The notes: generated by a model from the letters alone, not told the origin. DNA of 64,000 nucleotides from Tetraselmis striata (GCA_006384855.1 VCJN01001302.1:20743-84742), one strand, 5' to 3'; numbered from the stretch's first letter, positions 1-12,496 are shown. Program-made: numbers and translations.

Positions 1-152
1 CGACCCGCTTGCCACCGCGAAGTGCGCGGCTCATCTCGTGTGTACAAAACGGCCTCACAAAGTTGTGGGATGGACAAGATTGGCCCGCCCAACCATCGGT
101 AGCCGTAGATGGTACCAAAACCACACTCCGGCGTCGCGGTGTATGGCCGTTT

Positions 153-181
153 CCCCCCCCCCCCCCCCCCCCCCCCCCCCC
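153..181. repeat. poly(C) tract
   Basis: Uninterrupted run of about 29 C. It lies upstream of the putative last exon at 382-579 and could be intronic, like the many C-tracts in the introns of the complete genes in this window. Confidence 0.95.
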
Positions 182-381
182 GCGGCGCAAAGATATAAAA
201 ACTATGTTATTTGGACATGTATCAGAATAAAACACGGATACAATACGGATACAATACGGATGTTCCGACTTGATGCCGCAAAGCAATGAATTATTCTTTG
301 ACCCGCGAGGCCCAAATAAACGTCAGGGTGTGTTCCCAGCGACTGAGGCGCGAGCCCCGGTGTGGCCTGCCTGGGCTGCAG

Positions 382-579
382 GGGAGTGCGCCCTCTGTCG
401 CGGAGGGCGGCTTGTGGGGCAACCAATGGTGGAACGACATGGAGCGGCCTGCCGAGGTGTTTCGCGGCGTGCTGGCCAGTAAGGGGCGCAGGGAGCATCC
501 GGCAGCGGGGCCGCCTGTTGATAGGCGTCCCGACACTGGCAGCAGAAGCAGCGGCGGCGGCGGCGGCTTGGACGAGTAG
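382..579 (+). CDS. putative last exon of a gene entering from the left edge, sharing a C-terminal motif with the sialidase-like protein
   Basis: An acceptor (..GGCTGCAG) at 381 is followed by an open frame to TAG at 577-579. The peptide contains EGGLWGNQWWNDMERPAEVF. The last exon of the sialidase-like gene (12497-12625, opposite strand) encodes EGGLWGNQWWSDLEQPADVF in the same position relative to its own acceptor. Differences between the two copies fall largely at third codon positions or are conservative replacements, which argues for protein selection. The tail after the motif is longer here and ends in a Gly/Ser run. No exon further left could be recognised in the 381 bases available, so strand and product rest on this motif. 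It may be a paralogue of the 12.5-18.3 kb gene, or only a shared C-terminal tail. Confidence 0.45.
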   Translation, partial: GSAPSVAEGGLWGNQWWNDMERPAEVFRGVLASKGRREHPAAGPPVDRRPDTGSRSSGGGGGLDE

Positions 580-1956
580 GACCGCGGCAGACTTGCCGGA
601 AGAGAGGGAGCTCCCGGAGCTCACTTGCACCAGCCGCAGGTGAAGCTTGAACGGTACAGCCGGCAGCGCAACCGCGGTACGCATCGGCGCGCTGCCTGTA
701 CCGACAAGACGTTAGACCTCAGCGAGTGGTGCCACTACGGCCGACTAGTGGTGTGTTGAGTATGAATTGAATAACAACATATTCCGTAGTCGAGCGTTGT
801 AGGAATAAGAACTTTCAACATCATCACGGAAACACCTCAGTGTGTATTCCTGGTATGCTCGAAGCCGGCGCCGCCCACTGTCATCTGTATTCGTTGGGCC
901 CGTTGGCCTCATTGCCTGCGCCAACAACCATACCGGAACTCGCAGCAGCAGTGCGCAGCAGCATATGGACACCGCAATATGTAACTAACAATCGTGTGCG
1001 CATCCGGTGCCGTACATGTTGTGGGATGTAACACGTAGCAGCATACAAGGCCTCGGCATAGAGGCGGCTAGGTAGGGGGTATGCACGATGACAGCAGGCA
1101 GGTGTATGAATGAATGTCTGCTGCTGCATTATCAATGTCATAGATTCATGTGTCCGTCCTTGGCAGTTTGCTCGCGGTCCGAAGGGGTTCTGCAGCTGCT
1201 GGAGGCCGTCACCGCTCCTTATGTCGTCATGCTGATATATACCGGTCAATAAAAGTACACATAGTAATGCGGTCGGCCGTGGGGCCAACGAATACCGAAC
1301 TGTTTTGGCGCTGCGTGTCGGGCCGTTGGTGTTGTAATGGCGGTACATTCTGCAATGTTTCTTCATTTTATTAATAGTTTTCCCTCTGTGGGGTGCGGGG
1401 TAAAAAAACGATCGTTGGGGCGGTGTGTCCGGTGCTGGGATACTCACGTGATTGCCTTTCCGGTATTCTGCATGCTGGCGGGTGAGCAGCGCATCGCATA
1501 CATGAGCAAACATACGGGAGCGCGATGCTGCTGGTGGGCCGCCCCGTACGTTATACATGCTCGTTTGTATTACATATCGTTATTGCTGTTATCGTGACCC
1601 AGCAGCAGTAGGCGCTGCGCGCATGCCTTGCTAGATAGGATCAACTCATTCCTCCACCTAGGGTCAAAATCCAGATTCCCGCGGATGCCTCGTCTCTCTC
1701 TCTCTGGGCCCACTAAAGCGCGGAGGGCTCCATCGCCCCGTAGCAGTCATGAGCATGGAGCCCAGGAGTGATCGTTCGCCATACATCCTCGCCCGGCCTG
1801 GAGTGGTGGTTGGACGTCGTCTCGCCGCGTTTTTATAGATGCACCCAGTGGTGCGGCATTTGCTCGTGCAGAGCGCTCCCTCTGCTACAAAAAAGGCGGT
1901 GCTCCGTGGCGGCAGCTGCCCGGCTTCATGCGGGCAGCATGCCTCCCTCCCGTTCA
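580..1956. other. intergenic, no gene recognised
   Basis: Lower GC than the flanking genes. The longest open frame (881-1558, - strand) shows no domain, no splice context and no algal codon bias. This stretch probably holds the 3' ends of two converging transcripts: the left-edge exon and the kinase gene. Confidence 0.6.
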
Positions 1957-4900
1957 TTAGTTCGCGTCTCCGTTCTTCTGCTTCTCGAGCATCTCCTTCT
2001 TCCGCGCCCGCGCCATGGCCCGCAGCTTCTTGCGCTGCTTCCTCATGGCGTCCTGCAGCTCCGTGGTGAGGCGGTAGTCGTGCTCAACCGCCCACTGCAT
2101 GTCCTCGCGGTTCAGGACCAGAGCCTTGACCTGCGGCCACGCCAGGGCCGGCAAGCTCAGCAACTGCACGTTGCCGCATGACGCGTGCCTACGAGTGAGC
2201 CAGCAGACCACTCCCGTACCACGTGAAGCCGGGCGCATTCGTGCGTAGGGGGATGGGGGGGGGGGCTCAAGCGGCCGACCTGTGTGACTGCGCGGACGCT
2301 GGCAGTGCGGCGCATGCCGACCCACGCCCTCCGCACCCGCATCAGGGTGGAAATGACGCCCAGTCCCTTCATGGCGGTGCCCATCCAGCCCTGCGCGCAT
2401 GCCTGACCTCAGTGGGCGTCCTCGGCGGACATATGTGGACATCCATGCAGCTTTAGACGGTATATGATGATGGCTAGCTACACTCCATCAAGCGTGGGGA
2501 CCCCGCCCCCCCTTCCCCGGGGTGCCGACCTTTGGAGATGGCGGCATCGTCAAGTGGCTGGCGTCGCTCGGGGACGCGCAGGCGTAGCTGCTGGGCGGCC
2601 CAGAGCTGAGAGAGTCCAGGTCCGAGACATCCGACATGGAGCTCGCCATCGACATGGGGCCCAGATCCTCAAAGTTGCTCGACGGGATGGAGACCATCCT
2701 GGGGGACAGGGCGGGAATCAGGCCAACCGGGGATGCACTATGAGCACGCGGGCAGAGCGCGCAGGTAGGGTCGCGGCACGCGGCCGGCTACCTGTGCCCG
2801 CTGGGGGATGCGGGGGCAGCCACAGGGGCGTGCGCATCCATCATGATCTGGTGGATGTCCGCCGAGCCGATGGTGCGCAGCCGGTCGACGCCGCTCTGGC
2901 GGCCGTCGGTGCTGCCGCGCCGCTTGCTGTCCAGGCTTGACCGCGACGCCGACTCGGCAAAGTGCTGCGCCAGCTGCCCGGCGAAGTTGCCCTTGCGCAG
3001 AGTGCGAACCTGCGCGCAGAGGCACCACGGCCCAGGGTAAGCATGCATGCGGGACATTGCGCACGAGAGAGCCAAGCTGCAGCAGGGGGTCGATGCCGTC
3101 GTGGGATCCATGGCGCAGCGCCTTGGTACCTTGACCACGTCCTGGTACATGGACGGATCCGCCCCGGGAGGCGCCGGGCAGTACTCCTCGGTCGGGTGCT
3201 TCGTTCGGACCACCTGTCGGGCAGCAGGGCGCGATCATCACCCAGCGGCGGGCACACAGCACCGTACGCTCCTGTGCGAGGCTTGCGGGGTGGCAGCGTT
3301 CACACAGAGCGGCGACCGCCGCGAGCGCTCACCTCCGCCTCGCCCGCCAAAATCATGTACACGTGCTTGCCCCGCTCGCCCTCGACGCAGATCCAGTCAC
3401 CCGGCTCGAAAATCGCCACGGGGAGGCGGCCGGGCGCGGAGTCCACCAGGTGGCTGAGCCGGACGTGCGCGTGGTGCAGCTCGCTCGCGGTTTGCATCTC
3501 CATTTCCCCCTGCACCCAGGCCGGTGCGTCAGGCAGGCAAGCAGCGACGACAGGTACGTGTCTCGGTACGTGGCAAATGCGGGTGGGGACGGTGACGCAC
3601 AGTGAACCACGGGTGCTCGATCGCCTCCACGGCAGTGAGGCGCTTCTTGGGGTCCAGCTCCAGCAGGCCGCGGATCAGGTCCTTGGCCTGGGGGCTGATG
3701 GACTCCCACTTGGGGCCGCTCATCTGGATGTCTCCTTCGATGATGAGCTCGATGAGCTCGTCCTCGTCCTGCAGGAGTAGTAACCCGCAGCAGCCGACTC
3801 GGCAGATAGCAATGGCAAGCCGGCAGGCGGTCCCCTGCGGGCTGGTTATTCTGACAGACGTGCGCGGCGGCTCACCTCGTGATCAAATGGAAAGTCGCCG
3901 CTCAGCAGCACATACATGGCCACACCCAGGCTCCAGATGTCGACCGCCTGCGTGTATGGATCCCCGTGGAGCAGCTCAGGGCTGCTGTACCACGGGGTGC
4001 CACACGTCTCCTCCATCTTCTCACGAGCCCTGGCCGCCTGCATGCGCAACAGCGGCAGGACTGGTGAGTGAAGGGATGCGCCTCAGGGCGGAGCGACCAG
4101 GCTGGCTAGCGGACAAGTGAATGCACAAAGCGGCCCCCCTCTAGGCGAGCTCACCTTGGCGAGGCCAAAGTCCACGATTGTCACCGAGCTGAGGTCGCCT
4201 GCCCGCGCCAGGACGAGATTCTCCAGCTTGAGGTCGCGGTGCGTGATTCCGGTTTCGTGCATGTAGGCGATGGCGTCAAACAGCGCGCCCATCACCGTCC
4301 GGGCATCGGACTCCGTGTACGACCCCGCCTCGCCGTCCTCCATGCCGTTCTTCTGGCCCACCTCCACGAGCGCGTCCATCAGCTCCGGCCCCTCCAGGAG
4401 CTGCATCACAATCAGGCACTGCCCGTCCTGGATGAAAAACTCTTGGGCGCGGACGATGTTGGGGTGGTTCAGCTGGCACATCAGGTGGAGCTCGTTGCTG
4501 ATCTCGCGCAGCGTCATGCACTCGTCCTCGTCCTCATCCCCGTCACTGCCATCGCCGTTGCTGGGCTTTGCAGTTTCCGACTCGGTCGACAGCTGCATCA
4601 CTTTGACGGCATACTCCTTGCCCGTCGCCTTGTGAACGCACTTCCGCACGATGGCATAGCCACCAGTCCCGAGGCTGGTCGTCATCACATAGTGCTCCTC
4701 AAACCGCTGCAGGTTGTGAGCGCGGCTGGCTGCATAGACCAGGCTACTGGTGTCCATGGCCGCCAGGTTGGGCGCCGACCCGCGGGATGACATGCCTTTG
4801 CGGGCCGATTTCTGTGGACACCCATCCTCCATTAGTTAAGATCACGCCCATCCATACTGAAATCCCAGGCAGGTGGGCAGGGCGCATGCGTGCGATGCGG

Positions 4901-7102
4901 CAGGTTATCGCATGTGACGGCTCACCCGGGCGCTGCTGGGAGGGCGCTGCTGCGAGAGCCCCGAGGGCTTGGAGCCGCTGGCGATCGGCGAGTGCCGCAG
5001 GCCGTTCCAAGCCGCGGTCTTCCTGCCAGACTGCGAGGATGTCCGCTGCTGGCCGGGGGTCCGCGACTGGAGGGTGGCCATTGGCGAGAGCCCTGCCCTG
5101 GCGGTTGAGTTGGAACTGGGGCCGTCGAGCCACATGAAGGAAACCAGGTCGGAGACGGAAGGAACCCTGCAGTGCGTCAAGCCGGGCACTAAGTACGGTG
5201 CGGCATTGCCCGTGTGGCTGGCCAAGACCTGCCAAAACAACACCGGGTACCAGGCAGGAGCGGGGAAAAGAAGCTGCGGGGACTGCAGACGTACCTGACG
5301 CCCATGCCAGACGCGGAGTTGAGGCTCCTGCGCAGCTCGCTGGTGCTGCCTTTACTCCTCGTGACTGGCTCCGTAGCAAAGGAGCTCCTGCGCCGGCAGT
5401 GCAGTCGGGGAAGCAGGTCATGGTTAGGTAGAAGGGGGGGGGGGGGGGGGGAGCTACCCATCCATGAGTATGTATGGATGGGTATGCCCCAATGGATGTA
5501 TGCCTCTGCCGGTGGCACGCACTTGCTGTTCTTGCGGGAGGCGGCTGGGGATGGCTCGCCGTCGGAGCCGTTGTTGGACGAGTTGCCGCCCAGCGAGACG
5601 AGGTCCATCGCAGAGCCAAACAGGGACGCGGCCTTCTTGGTCACCTGGTTGACTAGGCCGGAAGCCGGGCTCAGGATGGAGGCGGCAGGCGTGCTGTGCT
5701 CCGCTGCGGAGCCCGGAGCGGCGCTCTGCGTGTCCCCATTGAGCGGGGGCTTGGGGGGCACCGCGAAGCCGGCGACCTGGCGCGCAGCCGCCAGCTGTTT
5801 GAAGCCACGCAGCGGCTCCGGGGTGCTTGACGGATGGTCGGCTCTCTCGGGCTTCTGCAGGGGCGTCTGAGGACATGTCGGGCGCTCGATCGAAAACTCC
5901 GGGTTGATGTCGAGGTCCTCCTGCGCCTGGGCTGCAAACTGCTCGGCGGCCTTCTGCTGCAGAGGGGTGAGGCTGCTCGATGGGCTGGCGATGGGCGACA
6001 GGCCCTGCGAGGACGGCCTGTGGAACATGAAGTCAAAGCGGTCCGCTTCCTTCACCGTCTCCTGCGGAAGCTGGCCCACACCGGCCAAGCTCTTTTCCTT
6101 CACCTCCACGTCGGCCACGTCCCCGGCACGGGGGCTCTCCACTGCTGATGTGATGGCCTGACAAGGGAGGAGCACAGGGCGGAATCAAGCGGCGCGCTCG
6201 CGGGACAGGCAAACACAGCCGGCATGCCTGCCTTGCCATGGGCGGACCGTGAGCCAGAGCCATGCGCTCACCTTCAGCTTGATGGGCGACAGGAGGGGGT
6301 GCGCGTCCGGGGGCGTGGTGCCCATCCCCACGGCACTGCTCAGCTTTGGCTGCGATGCGGCACAGGCAGGGGTGAGTTGCTGCCAGGCAAGGGAAGAACG
6401 GCACGAAGCGGCTCGGCGTGGCAACAGGGTTGAGGCATCGGCACGTTGGATGCCGACGACGGTAAATACTCACCCAGCGCGGGGACATCGGGAGACTCTT
6501 GCCCCCGATGTTGCTGGTCGGGGTGCCTGGGCCGGAGTCACCAGCTCCCCGCTGCGCCTGTGCGGCATGTCCGGCGCAAAGTCAGGCGCACCTCATCGCA
6601 GGGGAATCCCGACATCATGCCATGCATCGCCTGGATCATACATGGCCTCATGCAGGTGGGTCAGCATACCAGCGAGGCTCCCGGCGAGGCGGGAGCACAG
6701 AAGTGGTTGGCATCGCAGGCGGCGCTGATGTAGCAGGCCTTGTCAGCTTGCTTGCTCCCGGGGGGGACTTCAGCGTTGCCATCAAAGACGACGTTTATGG
6801 AGAGACCCTGCGGGAGCTGGCAGGTCTCACTCCATGGCAGCGTGGGGGGGGGGGGAGGAACCACAGCACTAGCGAGGTGTGGTGTTTCTGAGAAGCGGGA
6901 AGGAAGGGGGTAGGCTCCGACAGTCAGACATATTTCACAGGCGCTACCGAACAAGGAGTAGGAAAGAGCGCGCGCGGGGGCCGCGGGGGGGGGGAGGTTC
7001 CAGTGCGCTTGATATGGCAGTTACCTGCTTCACAGGCGCGAGCTCTCCCGGTTCAGGTTCCATGTGGAACTGGTATCCTCCATCGTGTTCTTCCTCGAAC
7101 AT
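1957..7102 (-). CDS. Ser/Thr protein kinase fused to a C-terminal cyclic-nucleotide-binding-like domain
   Basis: Sixteen exons (7102-7025, 6807-6670, 6557-6474, 6349-6272, 6157-5523, 5387-5295, 5166-4926, 4811-4155, 4037-3876, 3768-3601, 3509-3333, 3213-3130, 3009-2792, 2698-2530, 2390-2280, 2130-1957) join in frame to 1,088 aa. Residues 1-480 are Ser/Pro-rich and disordered. The kinase domain (about 490-778) has the glycine loop GTGGYAIV, ATP-binding Lys519, an acidic insert (DGDEDEDE) before helix C, HRDLKLEN (Asp642), DFG (Asp663), GTPWYSSPE and LDPKKRLTAVEAIEHPWF; the activation segment and C-lobe look CaMK/AGC-like. A cNMP-binding-like domain follows (GDWICVEGERGKHVYMILAG, then RRTASVRAVTQVKALVLNRED). 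The C-terminus is a Lys/Arg-rich helix ending at TAA 1959-1957. Family knowledge suggests a cAMP/cGMP-responsive cytosolic kinase, but here the kinase precedes the sensor, the reverse of PKG. The first ATG (7102) has A at -3; a 5' non-coding exon is possible. Confidence 0.9.
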
Positions 7103-8119
7103 ACTCTGGGCAGGGCGCCAAGCGGTGCGGGTCGCCGCTCGAATTGGCCGTACGCAGGTGGGTGGGAACGCCAGAGGCTCCTGTGCTGTGCCCCGGCGAA
7201 GATGGGTCCTGTGTGTACTGATATATATATTTCGCGATACCGGTGGCAGACGAGCCGGAAGGGGCCGGGCCTGGGGGGCAAGATAGCAGACGGTGTCGGC
7301 GCCTCGGCGTGCGTGGGGTTTCGATACTGTTGCGTGCTGGTTCAGCCGGGCCGCGTCTGGTAGGTGCACACGGTCTCTATCTCTCCCTCCCGTGAGGGTG
7401 CCGCTCACAGGAGGGCGGCCCGCGCAGCCATCGCGGTGATTTGGCCCGTCCTGCTCGTGGAGAGCGGCGGTCCGTCGACCTACCAAAACGCGCTGCGGGG
7501 TGGCTAGCGATACGCTTCTCCTCAGGCCCGTGGCCAGGCTTCGGAGATGCTCTCTCTCTCTCTCTCTCCGCCGATCGGGGTCGTGCACTTACACCTTGGG
7601 CGATTACCGTGCACGTTGAGACTTGCCTACTTGGAAGTATCAGCGGCGCTACAGGGTACTTACTGGTACTGATGGTAGTGGCTATAGTAGGCGAGGGATC
7701 GCCACGCCGGCCCCCGCTGCTGCTGGGCTGGTGCGCACTGGTGCAGGTCCGTCGTCAGCACCAGCCCAGCTCGCGCGTCCCACGTGGATGGGCCGGGGTC
7801 CTTCTACCGCTGTGTTATCGTCGAAGACTCGGGATAATTTCCCTGACCCTGATGCAGGATGACTACAACAACCGTATGTGTGATGATGAATTGATGATGG
7901 TATGATGACGCAACTGCTGCGCGCGCCGTCCCGGCCTGAGCCTGACTTGCTCGGCAGGTGCGCTGAGGCCTGGCTGGGCGGGTGCAGTCATTATTTCTTC
8001 CTGCGAGCGAGTATTTAGATAGTGGCCTTCTGCTGCTGGCTCATGTAATTTAGATAGTCGCTACGCACATGCATAGTCCGTATGAGGCGGGTATGATTTA
8101 ATTTTATGTTGTAGACCCG

Positions 8120-8158
<39 letters not shown>

Positions 8159-8957
8159 TACCCCCCCCCCCACCCCTCTGTTTCCAACCCCCCTCTACTT
8201 TATTTTATATTGATCTCACAGTACTTAGTATAACATGCCCAAAGTTGCATAATAACTACCACTGACATGACTTGTATTTTTTTGTTTCAATGCATGGCTG
8301 TAGTGTAGAGAAGGCTGTTCCCTAGCATAAAATGGAGAGGGGGTGGGGCACTTTTTGGAACCATCACCATATTACGGTCAGCATCAGGGCTACCCAACCA
8401 TACGGTGGCCCTATCCACCCCTCCATGTAGTGCGATGACGATGTTGCTAAGCTGCGGTATATATGGCAATGCTATGTGTTGCTTCTCGTCTCACCGCGCT
8501 GATATGCCATGCTGCGCAATGTTGCCTGCCCATCAAGTTCTCGCATCTTCTCAGCACAATCGGCCTTGCCGCCCCTCACGAGCACATGATAGCCGGCAGC
8601 ACGTTGACAGGTTTAATTTGCATAAAGGCAAAACAATGGTGTAGACAGTCTGTAACACCTAATCTACTATGAGCCCTTCGTCAAGCGTGGCCAGCAAGCG
8701 CCGTCCAAGCAAGGATATGCCTAGCATGGATGATATTAACGGCGGCGGCGGTGCGGGGCTGAGTTCCCGCCATGCACCGCTCCCAGCCGCCGAGAACTGC
8801 TTAAGTACGTGAACATAAAGTTGAGGCCACTTACAAAGTGACCCCCCCCTATGTTTCTCCCTCTATGAGTACTAAAACATAAAATTAAATCGAACCGGCC
8901 ATGTTATGTTAATGTAGTCGCTAGATAGGTAATAGCGACTTTTGTTTAAGATGCTTC
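7103..8957. other. intergenic, upstream of the kinase gene
   Basis: Holds the presumed kinase promoter, a short (TC)n run near 7549-7569 and AT-richer sequence after 8.0 kb. No exon with splice context or recognisable protein was seen. Confidence 0.55.
8121..8155. repeat. poly(C) tract, 35 nt
   Basis: Uninterrupted C run followed by TCCTA and a second C run from 8161. It sits in intergenic AT-richer DNA, unlike the mainly intronic C-tracts elsewhere. Confidence 0.97.
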
Positions 8958-8970
8958 CACACACACGCAC

Positions 8971-9011
<41 letters not shown>
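8958..9011. repeat. (CA)n microsatellite
   Basis: About 27 CA dinucleotides with two CG interruptions near the start. It immediately precedes the first copy of the tandem duplication. Confidence 0.97.
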
Positions 9012-9012
<1 letters not shown>

Positions 9013-9013
9013 C

Positions 9014-10300
9014 GGCTACAAAATACAGTACCCTCTCCCACAAAAGTCTAGCACGACACGAATCTGCTGCATGCCGGCGCATTGCGGCGCACTAGGATTA
9101 TATGGCCAAAACCACGTGTAGTCTTTTACTTATACCGAAGCTTAGCTTCCACTACCTTGTTTCAGCGCACCCCTCGAAACGTCGCGGTAATGCATCATTT
9201 TATGCTTTGCTCTTTTTCCGCTCACAATAGTAGAAAAATGCCCTTTTCCAACAGAAATTTGCACAATGCGAGTGCACGCGTTTCGGCTCTATGGGGTTGC
9301 GTATGCCCCCAATCTTTTACGCACGGATAATATGATAGTAAATAATGAAAATTTGTGGGAGTGTCGTGCCATTTGGGTGATGACGTGGCATCGCAGATGT
9401 GCACGCGCCACTACCCCTACAGTCTTGCCAATGCTCAAATGGGCCTAAAATTGTAGTCCATTGGTAGCATACACGCGACGCGCTATATATATGGCCCTAG
9501 CTTGGATAGTTGATATGGGCTATGTGGATAGCCCATATCAACTTCCTTCCGATGCACTACTGCCACGACGCAACGCGGGAGGTGTGGGGGGGGGGGGGGG
9601 GGGGGGGCGGAGATCGGCATTGTGCCAAAGCACCGATTACTGCGAAATCGCAGAAATTTCAACGCATTGCGAGCAAAAAATGTTTGCTAATTTGATGGGA
9701 AAACGCTCTAATAAAGAGTTGTTTGTTTACTTGAGACCTATAGTGGGCTCGAGTCTGAGGCACTAAGGGTTGCACCCAAGTTCCCGTTACGGGGCCTACA
9801 ATCGGGCTCCAAAGTTTGAAAACATGTTTTGGGTCTCACAGACCCCTGAAACGTTAGAAATGGCAATTCTGAGCGCAAAAATCCGGGCAATATAGTCTTA
9901 TGCCTATTGAAAGCACTTTTACCACGCGCTTATTAACGCGACCTCGTCGTACGCCTCAATCCGACACCGTTCCACAAAGATATGCTTCTTGGCACACCTC
10001 CCAAAACTGAAATTGCAGCATTTTCCCCGCCACTGACGGCGCGTTCAGATTAATGTACCCTCTCGCGCAGAGACTACTCATTGTTACTCAATTTTAACAC
10101 GGGGTGGTAGTCGCATGACACCACTATGACACCACTATGTAAACCGCACATGTACTTGCCAAAACCGCTATTTTATACATAGCTACCGATACATGCTCCA
10201 AATCCGCCTACAATGCGAAGAATGGGGCATTGTTGCACCTGTTCTACCACTTAATCACACACATATCCGCATCAAAATACCCAACTACATTAACCAACTG
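9014..10300. repeat. diverged tandem duplication, copy 1
   Basis: Non-coding unit of about 1.3 kb that aligns end to end with 10406-11645. Shared landmarks in the same order include ACGCACGGATAATATGATAG (9320s and 10700s), GGTGATGACGTGGCATCGCAG, CACTACTGCCACGACGCAAC, GGGCTCGAGTCTGAGGCACT and ATCACACACAT near the right end. A poly(G) run at about 9588-9606 is missing from copy 2. No long frame is conserved between the copies, so it is not an obvious gene. Confidence 0.85.
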
Positions 10301-10405
10301 TTTTTACTTGCCATCGGGGAAGGGCGGCCCGCCCCCGACCGCCAACCCGGGTAGGGGTCCGCTAATCAAAGCGCATACGGTGGGGCCCCGAAGCGATAGG
10401 TCACG

Positions 10406-11645
10406 TGGCTATGTTGCAGTACATTACGTATACTATCCCACAGAGTTTAGAAATACACGAATCTGCATGTGGGCGAATCGCTGCGAACAAGCGTGTAACC
10501 AAACCACGTATAGTTTGTAACTTATACCGAAGATTGTCATCCATTACCTTGGTTGCAGCGCACCCTCCAAAACGTCGCGCTGATGCATCATTTTCTGTAA
10601 TGCTTCCGCTCACAACGGAAAAGTGCCGCTTTTTAGCAGAAAGTTGCCTATTGCGATTTCACGTGTTTCAGCTTCATGGGGTTGCGCATTCCCCCAAACT
10701 TTTACGCACGGATAATATGATAGTAATTGAATGAATTGTGGGAGTGTCGTGCTATTTGGGTGATGACGTGGCATCGCAGCCGTGCACTTAGTCCCCGCCA
10801 CTACCGCTACAGTTTTATCAATGCTCCGGACTTTCCGAAGGGCCTAAAATTGCAGTCCGTTGGTAGCATAACACGCGATGCGCTAGATGGCCCAAGCTTC
10901 ACCATGTGGATAGCCCATCTCAAAGTCCTCCCGATGCACTACTGCCACGACGCAACGCGGGAGTTGTGGGAGGAAAGATAGGCATTGTGCCAAAGCACCA
11001 ATTACTGCGAAATCGCGGAAATTTATACGCATTGCGAGCAAAAAAATGCCTGCTAATTTTGGGAAACGCTATAATGAAGAGTTCTTTGTTTACTTGATAC
11101 CTTGAGTGGGCTCGAGTCTGAGGCACTGTGGGTTGCACCTAGGTGCCCGTTACGGGGCCTATCATTGGGCTCCAAAGTTTGAAAATATTGTGTTTTTGGG
11201 CTCGCAGACCCCTTAAACGGTAGCAAAAATGGCGGCAATTCTGAGCGCAAAAATCCGAGCTTTCCTAGTCCTCTGACATACATGACAATGCTGTTGTCAC
11301 ACGTTTTCCAACCCGACCTCGTACGTCTCGACCCGACACCGTTTCACGAAGATGTGCCTCTTGGGACACCTTCCAAAACTGCCATTGCATAATTTTTTTT
11401 CCAATGCTGACGGCGTTCAGATTAATGCGCCATTTCGCGCAGAGACTCATTTACTCAATAAAAACACGGGGTGGTCGAATGATACCGCTATTTCGGCGAA
11501 TTTTGGAAGAAAATCGCACCTATACTAGCCGATAACCGTTACTAATTTGCTCCGAACCTGCTTGCAATGCTAAAAATGGGCAATGTTGCCGCCTTTCTAC
11601 CGCTTTATCACACACATCTCCGCGCCAAAATAACCAATTTAAGAC
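10406..11645. repeat. diverged tandem duplication, copy 2
   Basis: Second copy of the unit described at 9014-10300, same orientation, offset about 1.35-1.39 kb. Many substitutions and small indels separate the two, so the duplication is old or the unit belongs to a dispersed family. No terminal repeats or polymerase frame were seen. Confidence 0.85.
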
Positions 11646-12496
11646 GATGCACCCAGTGGCTATTGAGTGTACCTAGGGTTGGTTGAGTGTCATCCACTAA
11701 TATTGCCGTATACCCGCGCAATAGTGAATTCCCGCGTGTTGTGTGATTTGGGGGGTAAGACTTGTGTGTGTGTGTGGGGGGGGGGGGGGAGGGGGGGGGC
11801 TGTACTAAATGGCAGCTTATCAGAATGTATATATATATATATGTAATTACTCGTCGTCGTAAGTTCATATCGCAATACGTGCAGTAGCGCTATATAACAT
11901 AACATGTAGTTGTATATGTCGGCGGTAAAGCGACAAATTTTCGATTTTTTTCTATGTGGTCTGCAAGTCTGCTGCTGGATATGTCGAATGCGGCGCGTCA
12001 TCCGCACGGGGGCACTGTAGCGTTCACATACTTGTATATTATGTATATGCAATGCTGATTGGGCATGTCATACTGATGTTTACATGATATGAGCGGCTGC
12101 CAGCAGTCAGTAGCACGTCGTAATAATCTCAAGAGACAAAAGCAAATCTATCCATTGCGATACTTTATTGATAGAGCAATATGGTGCAACATATTATAGT
12201 TGTATATTGTCTATGTTGTCAATAACTCGGCAAAATTGTTTATGGCGAAAACTGCAACAGTGCGCTGCGTCACGGCGCATCTAGAGCTTGTGTTGGCCGT
12301 CTGGCCCTGAAGTCAAAGCACGGGGAGGTGTTGCTTTGAGATTCTTGCGCTGGCTGCACGCCGACGCGCTCAACTTCTGCCCGCAGCTGGTAGACTTTCT
12401 TGCTGGGTGAGTGCCGACCAAAGCGCTGCCCATCCTCGTGGCATGGCCAGCAAGCTTGCTTCAATCGTGCAGCCGGCACGACGCCGCATGGGGGTG
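11646..12496. other. intergenic, downstream of the sialidase-like gene
   Basis: Contains a TG/poly(G) run (11763-11799), a short (AT)n run near 11827-11842 and the likely 3' UTR of the 12.5-18.3 kb gene. A protein-like frame with a possible acceptor lies at 12270-12387 on the - strand (LRAEVERVGVQPAQ to TGA at 12270). It joins in phase to the penultimate exon of that gene and could be an alternative last exon. Confidence 0.5.

Noticed and set aside
881-1558. 225-aa open frame on the - strand
   Set aside because: No domain, mixed codon use unlike the real genes, and no splice context; explained as chance in intergenic DNA.
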